64,000 nucleotides of DNA from Amphibalanus amphitrite. Its lineage: Eukaryota; Arthropoda; Thecostraca; Balanomorpha; Balanidae. The notes below the pieces were generated by a model that searched no databases, was not told the DNA's origin, and saw only the letters and a list, made by a program, of their open reading frames with translations. The DNA is taken from positions 124,001 through 188,000 of the forward strand of contig NW_024882759.1 of assembly GCF_019059575.1 (NCBI RefSeq), given 5' to 3'. The position numbers and the translations under genes are program-made. Shown here piece by piece: positions 9,789 through 21,700 of this stretch. Numbering within the stretch: the stretch's first letter is position 1; every line of letters starts with the position of its first letter.

Positions 9789-11685
9789 TCATCCCCTGCA
9801 GCAGTGACCCGGCTCCCTATCTCCATCCACCTCACACAGAATGTCCAGCAGTTTGGAGATGAAGCGCTGACGCAGCGCCGGCCCCGCGTGGATCTCGTCC
9901 TCGCACTGGTCGAACGTGTCCTCAATGACGGCGTCTGTGGAGACGTTCAGCTGTCGCACGGGCCTGCAGACCCGCTGCGCTACGTCCATGGTCTCTGGCA
10001 GCATCGAGGACCACACCGCCAGCCGAGGGACCTGTAACGGCGGGAGGGCGGAGCGGCGGTTGGTGGGCCGAGAGCGAGGCTTTGCTGCGTGCGGAGTCGG
10101 GCACTCAATGGGCAGTCGAGCTTTTACACTTTACAGTTATGCCCCAGGTCAGAATTTGACAAGACAGACAAACAACGAAAACATACTTTTGACAACAACC
10201 TATGGTCTTTTTAGGTGCACTGATTTGAAGCAAACACTAATCGTTTGACCTAATAAGAGAAAATTAATTTGCTCTCCGCAGTGAACTGATTAGGAGAGAT
10301 CTAGAACTTGTTCACATGGTTCGGATAAAAAATATTTACGCAACCTATACAGAAGAAGTAAAAGTAGCAATCAAACTTTACCGGTAATCCTCGACCGCTT
10401 CGACGTCTGGCCTTATGTGCCGAAGTCCAAAACCCATAATGCGTTTTTTATATCACAAATAAGACATCTCCAGCCACGACTCACCTGTCTTTGAAGCTCG
10501 TAGAAGAACGGGTGCGACGCGGTTATCCTTTTCTGATAGTCCATATCCTTTTTGCCGAGACCGAGGGCATCTGAGGTGATGGCCTCTTCGAGCCTCCAGA
10601 CGACCGTCACTAGCTCGGAGAGCTCGCGCAGCACGGCGCGCAGCTCTGTCACGTGCTCGCCCAGCTTGATCATCCAGGCGGTAGACGAGTTTTCGATCAC
10701 CACCAGCTGCTGGATGCGCATCTGGATGTACCAGAGGCCTCCGTTGAGCACCACGAGATCTGGACAGGCCGGCGGCTTCTCGCGGCACTCGGTCGCTATC
10801 GCGCGCAGTTTCTGCACGAAGAGTGTGTAGAGGAACGGTCTGCGCCAGAACTCGACACTCAGCACGTCACTGGTGAGGATGTTGCTGCAGAATTTGCCGC
10901 GGATCGGACACATGTCGCGCGTGGCGAACAGCTGGAAGTCGTGCAGCGGGCCGGGCGGCACGTCCGCGGCGCTGACGTCCTCCGGCTTGGGCCCGTTGGA
11001 GAGGTGGACGAACTCCCTCAGCTGCTCCTGCAGGATGCGACTGCGCGAGTCGCCGATGAGGACCAGCCGCGCCGGCCGTCCCAGTCGCGCCGCGCGCCGC
11101 CGCAGACAGTCGCTCGCCTGCTCGGCGGTCTGGGAGTCTGAGTGACACGGGTCTCGAATGGCGTGGAAGTGGTGGTCCACGCAGCCGAGCAGCGAGGAGC
11201 CCAGCTGCAGGATCCGCAGGCAGCCGACAGACGGCCACCCGCTGACCGGCACACGATCTGGCAGCGGGGATGACAGTCAGGTTTTCGTCATCAGACGAGC
11301 TCGGGTGCCGTGTAAGAACGAATGCGTGCCTGACTGCCCACTGTTAGTTGTAAGGCTTCACTCATTCAATAATTTTGAAATAATTACGACTGAAAGTATT
11401 TCAGACTCACAATACTCGGCATAAGGCCGTTCTATGACCACCTTTTTCAAACCGAAATTCCGTCGCCTCTGTACCTATAGGTACCATTGCACAGCTGTCA
11501 ACTCAAAAGTCAAATTAATGGCACGAATGTGTGCTCCGCCTTCCCGTTAGCTCCATGAGTGACCAGCAGTGGTCTTCGGGATACAACTTACCTGAGCTTA
11601 GTCGGACGGTGCAAATAAATCCCAGCACAGCCAGTCCACAAACAGCGTAAAACAGCTTCTGCTGTCGTTTCAGCCCGACGGCCAT
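9789..11685 (-). CDS. Membrane-anchored PC-esterase/CASD1-like SGNH protein, three exons, complete
   Basis: Coding exons on the minus strand are 11592-11685, 10485-11257 and 9789-10031; intron phases (1 and 0) and GT/AG sites agree. The product has 369 residues. Residues 1-30 hold a basic stretch (LKRQQK) then a hydrophobic segment, a type II signal anchor. The nucleophile block LVLIGDSRSR has its Ser near residue 102. A block-III-like LVVLNGGLWY lies in mid-protein, and the final exon supplies DEIH (Asp about 334, His about 337). This GDS...DxxH pattern is that of PC-esterase domains as in CASD1 (sialate O-acetyltransferase). Unlike CASD1 there is no multi-pass acyltransferase domain after it. 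It probably acts in the secretory pathway on a glycan; the substrate is unknown. Confidence 0.78.
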
Positions 11686-11699
11686 CGGGCTGGAGCAGC

Positions 11700-13440
11700 T
11701 ACAGCCGTCTCAACACCGAGCTGTTGCAGCTCACCAGACAGCTGCCTTCACTTCAGATCACCAGCACACGACGAGATACCCAGAGTTTCTGCAGCTTGCC
11801 GCGGGCGCATGGACCCTTTCCTCTCTCGATCGGTCGTCACATCACTTCAAGCCATCTGTCATCTCATGATATTCACAGCTCCAGACCAGCCCGTACCACT
11901 GCGCCTTCCACACACCAGTCTCTTCTGACCACTGACCACCGAGAAGTGAGTGCACCGCTGAGAGCCGACTGCTGGTCACCGAGATTGCACGCGGCGCCGT
12001 CCGCCGGTGTACCGCAGCCCCGGGCTCCTCTGCACTCACCGTGCAAGGGTCAGTGACCCATCTCCGGACCGGCGAGAGAAGAGCAGAGACTGCAGCGCTG
12101 GCCGTGGCCGTGAACCGAGATTCAGAACCGCTCAGCAGTCAGCACTCGGCAGCGAGGAAGGTGATTTCTGTTGTGAATGGCTGTAAGTCTTTTTTAAGGA
12201 CTCTATGCTCGTTTATCTTATCGCCAAATGAAGCCGAGACTTCTGATGAGCTTTTAACCTTCATCTCCATTTTGCATTTAGATTCATTGACCACTTGTAG
12301 GTACTTACCTTTGTGATTGTTGGTTTGATGTTTACTCAATTCTAGATGTCATTTTTAATAAATGCACACTGCGAACGGATTTGCGGACGGTTCTCGATGC
12401 AAAATAAGCCTGCCGTCGCACTCATGCTGCATAGATAGGTACCTATCTTACTTTTCATACGCTTAGGTCTAGGTATGTATTTACGGTAATCGGGTAATAA
12501 TTGCGCTAGCAATTCTTTTATTACGAATGACGTTAGTAAGTGTGCACCGTTATCACAATATCTAACTAGTCTAACATTCAACTTTTAGAATTTAGAGCTA
12601 CCCTGCAGCGGTGCGCGGAAACCGCAATGCCTATACGATATTTGGACATTCGACACATAGATGTCGCTAGTATCGAGCCCCTGAGGGTATGCTGTACCGC
12701 AATACAGTAACCCGACTGCTGACAATTAGGGACTTTGAAGGCGCGATTGGAAGGTATGCTTCTGAGCAGGAAATGGGATTGCGTCTCGCTTCGTGCGATG
12801 AAGCTCTTGGCGAATGAGCCTATAGATCGTAAGGCTGTTGGAGACTTTGAGCTGGGAGTGTGGGCCATTGCGACTGGTCCATGGTAACCTATTTATCTAC
12901 TGTAAATTTGTGACGGTATCTATATATCTATTTTATAACGATCATGACGAGTCTTTTCTATGACGCGCCCGACGCCACACTAGAACAATCTGGCGAATCT
13001 GGCGAAACACATGACACCAAAATGTCAAACGAGGGCCCGGCTCATGCCTTCTTCGCTTAGTAGGTCTAGGTATTGTTGCGATAAAAATGTATACCTAATA
13101 GGCTATAATAGGCACTGAATATGACCAACACATATAGGTAGACATACTTACCTAACCGAAAAGTGCATATGTCTTAGAGCGATCTTCGTTATGTGTCATA
13201 TTGTCACGGGTCTCAAGTCATTTCAGCTGTGTTTATCAGCATTATTAGGCTCCTAAATACTCAGCATATTGATATAAATGCAGGTACAAATAGATAGTTA
13301 TGCATAGACAACGAAGGCCTGCGTAATCGCCTATTCCACCATACCGCGCATCGCCGCGTATTGGCCCAATCTACCGGGCCGTTTACGGTTAGTAAATAAC
13401 TACTCCTACATATACCCACCTGTGTGGCGGCACACCAGCC
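11700..13440. other. Unassigned upstream region of the PC-esterase gene
   Basis: This likely includes the promoter and 5' untranslated region of the PC-esterase gene near 11690-11800. The short frames on both strands lack domain character, splice support or codon bias. Nothing else is recognised. Confidence 0.5.
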
Positions 13441-13665
13441 AGGTGAGTGACGTCCCCAATGACGTCACTCATCGTCACTGATGACGTCACCGACACGGCG
13501 CGGCACCGGTGGCCGGCCGGTCGCCGTCGGTCGGTCGCCAGCGATTGGGTCAGTTGTGTTCGGCGACGGCGTGGCGAAGGTTTCCCGCGAACGCTGTCGA
13601 CACTCGACGCTACAGTAGCGGTCCCAGACGGGGAAGAAAGAAGACGAGTGGAAAAATAAAGGTGA
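13440..13665 (+). promoter_or_regulatory. CRE-rich, GC-rich block, possible promoter and first exon
   Basis: TGACGTCA palindromes lie at 13460-13467 and 13482-13489, with a partial TGACGTCC at 13447. An ATTGG (inverted CCAAT) near 13543 and a CpG-rich stretch follow. A GGTGAGG splice-donor-like site follows near 13660. This looks like a promoter with an untranslated first exon, but no transcript can be traced. Confidence 0.3.
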
Positions 13666-13669
13666 GGAT

Positions 13670-15134
13670 GGGACCGAGGGAGGTGTGTTGTGCTTGTGGG
13701 AGCTGTGATGGGCTGCTTTGCTTCACGTGCAGGTTAGCTGCGTAGAAGGCCCCCCGGGGCATGTGTGGATTGCCGAGTGCGACGCACACTGCGCAAAAAC
13801 CGGGGACGCGACCCGCTGCGGAAAAATGGAAACACTATTTAGCAAATTTGTGTGTACTGTTATCATGCTTATGTTCACGCCCGTGTATTTAAATGGCCCG
13901 TTTTACGTCAGATTCCTATCCAATAAAAACATGCCCCAAGCTGTTCCAGCTGCTTGAATTTTTGTACCTACCTGGCTAGCATGCACTATTTTTCGATAGT
14001 TTTCTCCAATAGACCCTCTTGAGACAGCAACACCAACAAACTGAGCCGAAGTCGGTATCGACCGCTGGCAGGTGGGTTTTGTCTACCGTCGCCGCCCGGC
14101 TCGTGAGGCGGTCTCCCCTCCCCCTCCCCCCCCCCCCCGAACTGGTCCGACCTGATACAACAGCTCGACGTGGACTGCGGCCCCAGTCCATCTGTGTGAC
14201 ACTGCCGGCTCAGCAGTTACGAGACCATACGTCAGCGGCCCTGTCGGCCTACCCGAAACGCCATGGTAGGTAGTGGGCTATATATTTATAGTGGGCTATA
14301 AATGACAGCTCCAGTCTCCAGCTTGATTTACGACACTAATTTCGCTCGAATTACCCAGCTGTTTGACACATACTCGTAAGTCGTATTCCTCATCGAATAC
14401 CATCACTGACACAACACAAACAACGAATAGTCATTTCCATTCAATTACCCTCGAAGCTGTTTCGTCCTCCACTAGCTTGGAGGTCATCGTCGCAGCCATT
14501 TGGGGGCCGAAGGTCACGCACGCCCAGCCCGCTGCAGTGAATACAATGACTCTCAAAGGGCGGCCCACGGCGGGCGGCTCACGACGGGCGGCGCGGGCGG
14601 GCGGCGGGCGGTAGCCGGTGCAGTGGGTAGCTATTATTGGGCCCTGCCGCCTGCGGCACTGTTGTAATGCCCGTTTTTGTAGACAGAGACTGTCAGGACA
14701 TGAGACCAGGGTCGGCTGTTTTGTAATAGGTTTGGTCCGTCTCACTTTGTCCTCGAGAGACATTCTTCTGGAAGGAAAGTCGGCTGATCTAGCCTGGCCT
14801 GGTATCGTTAATGTAGGTAACTGGGGCAGCGAGAACATGACGGTTTTTAGGGCCTCAGAGGCTGCTTTACGTATGTGTCTGCGTTGTAACGTGGACAAAT
14901 GAATTCATACAGGCGGATGACATATGGAAATAAGTTATGTATGACGCTATACATGACCGCTGAAGGCTGCAGGGAATGGTGTTGTGTCTGACTTATTTGT
15001 CAGCATGGCTAGAAATGCCACTGTAATGATAGCATACCTCCGTCGTTTTGCCATTTAAAACGGAGCTATGTTTGTTGGAAATTCTTTAAGTACCCGTGAA
15101 ATTAGAATTGTTCACAGAAATGTAAACAATATTG
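13670..15134. other. Unassigned stretch
   Basis: No supported gene or element. A C-run at 14114-14138 and a short GC-rich block near 14560-14610 are present. The 155-residue minus frame at 14431-14898 has no recognisable fold or splice context. Confidence 0.5.
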
Positions 15135-15196
15135 ATAGCACACGTCTTTAGGAACCAATTCTTCGACACCAGTAATGCGTATATTGATTCGGTAGC

Positions 15197-15224
15197 TTTC
15201 GGAAGCTTCTGCTCCCTTCGTCAG
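15197..15224 (-). ncRNA. Hammerhead-ribozyme-like core in the left Penelope arm
   Basis: On the minus strand CTGACGA is followed by a six-pair stem (GGGAGC/GCTTCC, loop AGAA) and then GAAA. CTGANGA..stem II..GAAA is the conserved hammerhead core, and such motifs are known in Penelope terminal repeats. One extra A before stem II is non-canonical. Stems I and III were not resolved. Confidence 0.4.
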
Positions 15225-15691
15225 CCGTGCTTTAAAATGCATTAAAATACAAGACAATACGTCTCAAACGTCTCAAACACCTACCAAAATACATACCACC
15301 ACGAGGAAAAGTTGTAGCCGTACGTCTAAAGCACAGATGCACAAAATAATCATACGAATACACCATAACTGAGCGTGAGCACACATTACATGAAAGAAAC
15401 CAATATTTGAAAGTTACCTCACACTGACTTCTCTTTCTTTTGACCAACATTCCATAACACATATTAATGAACTAAGACGTAATCGTCCGTAACATTCGTG
15501 CCAAACTTTCGGCAGTCATCGTAAGTTCATGATCGTAACAACCGAGATCGAGACAATTAATCGGAGGTAGTCGTAAGTTCGTAATCGTTTTACAATCGCA
15601 GACGCACAAGCTCGCATATTCGCTCTAATAATCACATACAACAACCGTACATATTTTTCAACACTTGTAAACTAAGTGTGCCTATAATAGC

Positions 15692-15994
15692 TCACTCAGA
15701 CCCCCTGGAATTCGCCCTATACACGCAGTGCCCTGTACATGTCCGGGCGTCCGGTACCTCCCACCCGGGTAAGATATTGATGCTGTTCTGTCTGTCTACC
15801 CTGGAAATATAAAACCCCTCCTTCACCTTTCGTTTACCCCAGTTCGTCTCATTGTCCAAAATTTTAACTTCGTCCCACATGATAGAGTGCCCTGTTTCTA
15901 ATATATGCCTCGATATCCCTGAATGGTCTCGGTTCCCGTTTGCTATAGCTCGCTTGTGTTCTGACTCCCTCGTCCTCAGCTTTCTCCCGGACAT
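15692..15994 (-). pseudogene. GIY-YIG endonuclease fragment of the Penelope-like element
   Basis: About 100 residues show the second half of the Penelope GIY-YIG domain: a TRESEHKRAI block, RHILETGHSIMWDEVKIL, then KRKVKEGFYI with the catalytic-type Glu, then SIN..PG. The N-terminal GIY..YIG strand is missing because the inverted-repeat junction at 15986 cuts the domain. The frame continues into the left arm. It is inactive on its own. Confidence 0.75.
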
Positions 15995-16508
15995 GTACAG
16001 GGCACTGCGTGTATAGGGCGAATTCCAGGGGGTCTGAGTGAGCTATTATAGGCACACTTAGTTTACAAGTGTTGAAAAATATGTACGGTTGTTGTATGTG
16101 ATTATTAGAGCGAATATGCGAGCTTGTGCGTCTGCGATTGTAAAACGATTACGAACTTACGACTACCTCCGATTAATTGTCTCGATCTCGGTTGTTACGA
16201 TCATGAACTTACGATGACTGCCGAAAGTTTGGCACGAATGTTACGGACGATTACGTCTTAGTTCATTAATATGTGTTATGGAATGTTGGTCAAAAGAAAG
16301 AGAAGTCAGTGTGAGGTAACTTTCAAATATTGGTTTCTTTCATGTAATGTGTGCTCACGCTCAGTTATGGTGTATTCGTATGATTATTTTGTGCATCTGT
16401 GCTTTAGACGTACGGCTACAACTTTTCCTCGTGGTGGTATGTATTTTGGTAGGTGTTTGAGACGTTTGAGACGTATTGTCTTGTATTTTAATGCATTTTA
16501 AAGCACGG

Positions 16509-16536
16509 CTGACGAAGGGAGCAGAAGCTTCCGAAA
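16509..16536 (+). ncRNA. Hammerhead-ribozyme-like core in the right Penelope arm
   Basis: This is the inverted copy of the motif in the left arm: CTGACGA, the GGGAGC-AGAA-GCTTCC stem and GAAA. The two cores are divergently placed, each pointing outward. Confidence 0.4.
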
Positions 16537-16639
16537 GCTACCGAATCAATATACGCATTACTGGTGTCGAAGAATTGGTTCCTAAATACTTATAATGTCC
16601 CAGTACAATAATTCCATATTTAAAATAGCACACGTCCAT

Positions 16640-17710
16640 TGTTTTTTTATTGGAAACGCCCTTTAAATTTTCTGATTCCGGGACTTTTGATTCATGCTGG
16701 ACCAAATGGTGTTTATTGCTGGGCCTGGCTTGTATGGATCAGAAACATTAAAAATGTTTTTGAAGCGCTGTGACTTGCCCAGCCCTCTATCGAACACCGA
16801 CGCGACCGTCAGATATGATACCAGATATGATCAGATACCCTGTCAGCCCAAGTTCACTTTTGACATAAACATTTACTCTCAGAAATACGATATTCCCAGT
16901 CTGCCGGCGGCCGGGTATTCGTCCCTTCGTGTGCCTCAGGTGGAGTCGCCTGATGGCTGATGTATTGGCACTGCGCCAGCCGCCAGCCGACTCCGACTGC
17001 CTGCGGCGCTGGGTGACAGGTCGGGGACTAACCTGCACCTCCCTGCGGGTCGCTCACACGTGCCACATTCCTCGAGCTCAAATATCAGGGAGGTGTGATA
17101 TTTACAGCGCATGGGGGGAGTGGCTATGGCTGTGTTTATGATGCGGGTCACCTCTCGCTGGGCCCTTAGGCTGGTATTTGGTTTTTATTGACCATCAATA
17201 AATGTGAAGATAAGACAGATAGAATGTTCTGTACTGAATTACACGCGTCATGTCCTTCGTTCTGCGAGAAACCGTGCAATATTTGTGATATTTAAGGCTG
17301 AAACAGACCCTGTCCGCATTCAGGAAAATTTTCGAAGTAACTATGAGCATGTGACAAAAAAGGCCAAGTATTCGATGGTTATTTTTACATTGGCGCACAC
17401 AACTTCTCCAAACAAGTGTCAGTAGGTAAGTACGTACATTTTAGGCATTTACACTTGTGCATTGAAGCTCAGAGCCATGCTTCAATGAGTTCGCACACCG
17501 TCTTTCCACCCAAGCATACCTGGCCGGCCGTTCCACTATACGCTGTGTTGAAACCTAATCTTCCGGGTCCTGTCCGCCCACCCGGCCCGGTCCGCCCCTC
17601 TACCCGAAGTGTGTTTAGCCTGAGGCTACCGGGCCGTCCCGCGTGGGCAGCCGAAAATAGGTGCGTCGGTCGGGCCACTCGCCGCAGGAGCCGCCTCACT
17701 GCAGCAGACG
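16640..17710. other. Unassigned stretch
   Basis: Short frames only, with no recognisable domain. No repeat boundary could be defined. Confidence 0.45.
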
Positions 17711-17714
17711 AAAC

Positions 17715-17990
17715 GGGCTCGGAGACGCCTGAGAGACTGCCCGGAGACGACTCCGAAATAGGAGACGGCTGCGAGATAGTTTGGAGACGGTTCAGAGACG
17801 GTTTGATAACGACCGAGAGACAGCTGGGAGACGGTTTGAGGACGGCTGGGAGACGACTCAGAGACGCCTAAGAGAAGGCTCAGAGACGGCCGAGGCAACT
17901 GCGGGAAACGACTGCACGAGGACTGACGTAGCTGGGGGACGGCTAGGAGACGGTTAGGAATCAGATAGGAGACGACTAGCAGACAGCTCT
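17715..17990. repeat. Degenerate GGAGACGGCT short tandem repeat
   Basis: About 25 diverged copies of a roughly 10-bp unit (GGAGACGGCT, GAGACGACTC and variants) run over 280 bp. It is too degenerate to count exactly. No coding meaning is inferred. Confidence 0.7.
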
Positions 17991-18623
17991 CACAGAATAG
18001 GCATGAACAACGATATTCTGTTCAAGAGCGCTTGCAGATAGATGAGAACTTTGTCCGAGCGCTGAAAGGCATACTGAACTGGGTGGTCGTGGGAAGTTTC
18101 TACTTTTTTTTTGCAAGATAGAAATAATTTTGTATATGATTGGTTTGTTGCAATCGTTGCAATGAGACACAAATTGATATTTTTATATTTGCATGAATCA
18201 ACTGTAGAAAAACATTACCGAAAATGGGAAATTAAACAAGTATGGTTACAATGAATGCATTTCACATACCTAGTTCGTGTGTCCTTGCCAAACGGTTTTA
18301 CCAACCGGTCTCGATGAGTTGATGGCAGTTTATAAAACAATATTCAATCAGTGGCTTTGTATGCCCAGCATGACGTCAAAACCAGCCACTCTGATCTGGC
18401 TTCCCGAGTGCTGCCACCAACACCGGATGAAGTCATCACAAAGTCCTGTGGTGGTTATGGTGACGTGTCAGAGTCAGTGTCATCAGGAAAGTTTGATCTA
18501 TCATCTAAGATCCTTATGCATGGGATGAGGATCTTACCTACATAACTGGACTACTACATACCAGTTATGTAGGTATGTTCACTATGTAGTGGCTTATGAT
18601 TGGTTCCAATGCATTCGCTTTTG

Positions 18624-18764
18624 CAGGGGCTCCGGTACAGAGGGGGGGGGGGGGGGTCAGAGGGCCCGGGCCCCCAATAATTTCACTCCCGTAATGCAGC
18701 CTGATGTGTAAAAATGTGCATTTTTAGTCTGACCCCCAATCCTGAAACTGTGGCGGAGCCCCCG
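18624..18764. mobile_element. Short hAT-like MITE, 141 bp
   Basis: The ends CAGGGGCTCCGGTACAG and CTGTGGCGGAGCCCCCG are imperfect inverted repeats. The flanking octamers CGCTTTTG and AGCTTTCG agree at 6 of 8 positions, consistent with a decayed 8-bp duplication. A G-run lies at about 18641-18656. Confidence 0.45.
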
Positions 18765-18774
18765 AGCTTTCGTT

Positions 18775-21700
18775 GGATCCGAAAATGTCTGGGTTGGTAA
18801 CTCCTTGCGTGGCACGAAAATGATGTGATGCTTCGCTAGATAATTGTGTTGCGTGATGAACGGATTTGTACCTTAATTGCTAGATGAAATTGCAAATTCC
18901 GATCTGAAGGTAACCGTTCATATTTCACATGGACTAACGATATTGCATTTACGCTGAATTTTCACAAGGCTTTGCGTGATGTTCACCGCACTAACGTTTT
19001 GATTATTAGTTAATGTTACTATCTTTCTTAGGTTTTAGCTATTAATTAACTATTTAGGCAGCATGCCTACCCTACAAAGCATTTTATAGTCACACTGGTT
19101 TTGTAACAGGCACTCAAATGCTTTTTAGGTGCATGACTTAACTTTTACTTGCTGTAAAATGTGAACAAAACCATTTCTACATATGCTGCGTTTCATACAG
19201 CGTAGACGGCACGCTATAGACGGCGTAGTCTGTAAACGGATGAGTGTTGAGTGTTTATTGTTTACGAAGAAAAATAGTTCAACATTCTATAACCCGGACC
19301 ATACTATCAGACCTATATGCACTGACAATCTAAATCCCGGAATTGGTCATTAACCTTTGCATGCAGTGCAGCACTCGTTCAAATGACATGGGTGTTTTAA
19401 ATCGTCTTAATCCCCGCATTAGTTCTATTTTCCATCCTTTCCCACCCGGCTCCGGTGTGGAAATGGCTCGGTAGCCTCAATATTATTCACACCTGTGTCG
19501 TCGAGCTTTGAGCTTTCACAGCGTAAAGCCGTACCTAGCTTGCTGAGCTGACGCCATGGCCGGCATGACGCAGCGTTAGGGTCGCACATTTGCGCACCTG
19601 TCTACACCCAGAGACGCCAAGTCATGTCACACCCAGGCCGACTGCGTCATGTTTCTGTGAGCAACTGCGACTGCGGGTGTGCTAGTGTCCGTGGTGCTGA
19701 GGTATGACTGGTGCTGTGTCGCTGTGGTGCTGAGGGATGCTTGCGCCGCTAAAGTGATACGAATGACCCTTTCAGGAGACCTCTCGCGCTCGTGCTGTTG
19801 TTTGGCACGCTCTGGAGTGTCGTTCCTCTCTGCAGAGGCAGCTTAGCATGTTTGGTGTCATGTTCTGGGCTGTTTTATGACTGAGGTCGTGTCGGCACCA
19901 AAGGCTCGGCTCCACAGTTTATGCCCACCACCACGTTAGGTTGATGTCATCAGTCATGTCACTTATGAGTCTTGGAAAGAGACGCGTGCTTCTTGCAAGA
20001 ACTCGTGTTAACTTTAAGTTGCGGCGTTGCCCTTATACCGGAGGCTGTATAGACACAAACAATCCATACTATGTAACACCAGTTTGAGGCTACTCAAATG
20101 CATTGTGCAGCCTGGCAGACGTGTTATTGCTTCTGCAGTCAGTTAATGGAACGCCTACGAACCATGCCTTTCCATTGAGCTCATTCGGAGTCCGGAGCAA
20201 GTGGCGAGCTGATGAAATGTAATGACTGGAATGTGTGTCATGTCTCCGAGATGGGCTATGGTGGAATTACCGCCTTGTCAACGGAGCGATAGTAACCATT
20301 GTATGAATGGATCATGCCTCCAAATTTGTCTGCCAGTCTTGTTAAAAACGCTTGCGGTCTCTCAGACTATTACCACATTTGTTTGCTGTCGTATTATTCA
20401 TTAGACGGCAGACAGCGATGACCTTACGCTCTGCAACCGCGCCGCCGTTCACAGGCTGTCCTCAGAGGTCGGTTCAGCGACCCCTGACCCAACGACCCGA
20501 GCTGCGGGCTTTGATCTTTGATAGCCGCGTGGCGTGCGCCCGTTTCGTGATTTGCTGCCGGTTAGAACTCGGGTGCGTGACTGCGGCCATCCGCGCCGCC
20601 TGCCACTCACGACTCCTCGTATACCGGGAATCGGCGGCCCGAAATTAGGGCCGGAAACCCTCACACTGACAGCGGCGGACTCGGTCGCAGGTGGCTGCTG
20701 GTGGGAGCTCTCGGAATTCGACCGTCATTGACTCCAAATGAGCGGACGTTTGTCCCGCACTCCGAGTCTATTTAGAACTGGAGACTGTGGAGAGTTCTCG
20801 GTATCCGACGCTTGTTTGCTCCAAATTGCTGTCGATAGCCTGATAAGCCGGCTGGGGTGCGTGAAATCGCTGAAATTGGGAGCGTCATGCCGGCTCGATG
20901 CAGTGCTCCACACGAGCTCCTCGATTATACGCGAGGCCAGAGCTTCTTTGACTTGCAAGGTCACTTATTAACTGAAATCTTTTGAGCTTGTGATGTTACG
21001 GCAATTGCATAGTATGTACTTGCCCGTGTTCTTAGGTTTGTCATTTAGGTATCTGTTTTCCATGCATAACTAATATGATATTAGGTGATGAGGTAATGTG
21101 GTAATGAGGTGGTATTGAATTGCAGAATGAATTAATGTTATAATGAATGCTTTTATGGAACACTAATGGTTCAATCTTGTCTCCGGCCAATTAATGCTAT
21201 TTTCAACCACTCTAATTTGGACCGAAATAGCTTGCAACCTGCAGTTCGACGTGCCAAACGTCTCCCTTTTCATTTGACGACACATCGACCAAACACACTC
21301 ATTTTAAAGTCGCTAGCGGCAGACAGCCCTAAAGCCTTGACCGGTGGATGCGACTGGACCGCGCGCAACAGCGATCCAGCCACAGTTCATAGCAGCACAT
21401 GGGTGCCTGTCCTTCGACAGCTGGTTCTGTGGTCCCCGCGATACGTGGGGCTCTACATATACCTAAAGCTTCAAGGAAAACCAAGCGGAAGCCGAGAATA
21501 GGAGTGATAATGCTCTTGCAATGCGGCAAATGGTGTCTGCGATTTTATCATTTATCAACAAACACCCGAAAATAATGGTTCTTGCGATTTATATAGGTCT
21601 GTCGCATGTCAAGTGTGACAATCGGACTGATATGCAGTGTTTAGGTTGATGTGATCTTTCTAATACTTCCATGGTTTGTCTATTTCCTGGTTAAGACATA

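Larger units (their letters stand above)
15147..16624 (-). mobile_element. Truncated Penelope-like element with a 601-bp inverted repeat
   Basis: Arms 15147-15747 and 15986-16586 are reverse complements without indels: every compared position sums to 31733, and a 76-residue frame is identical in both. A 238-bp spacer encodes part of a GIY-YIG nuclease on the minus strand. A 12-bp duplication ATAGCACACGTC lies at 15135-15146 and 16625-16636, bounding the insertion. Penelope-like elements often insert with a truncated and inverted extra copy of their terminal repeat, which fits. No reverse transcriptase is present. Confidence 0.85.

Noticed and set aside
9359-9925. 188-codon minus-strand frame below the PC-esterase
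   Set aside because: It overlaps the last exon in another frame and the 3' untranslated region, and crosses a C-run; no domain.
14431-14898. 155-codon minus-strand frame
   Set aside because: No motif, no splice sites in phase, and an overlapping open frame on the other strand of equal quality.
15232-16501. Identical 76-codon frames in both Penelope arms
   Set aside because: Their identity is explained by the inverted repeat. No domain, and the sequence is terminal-repeat DNA.
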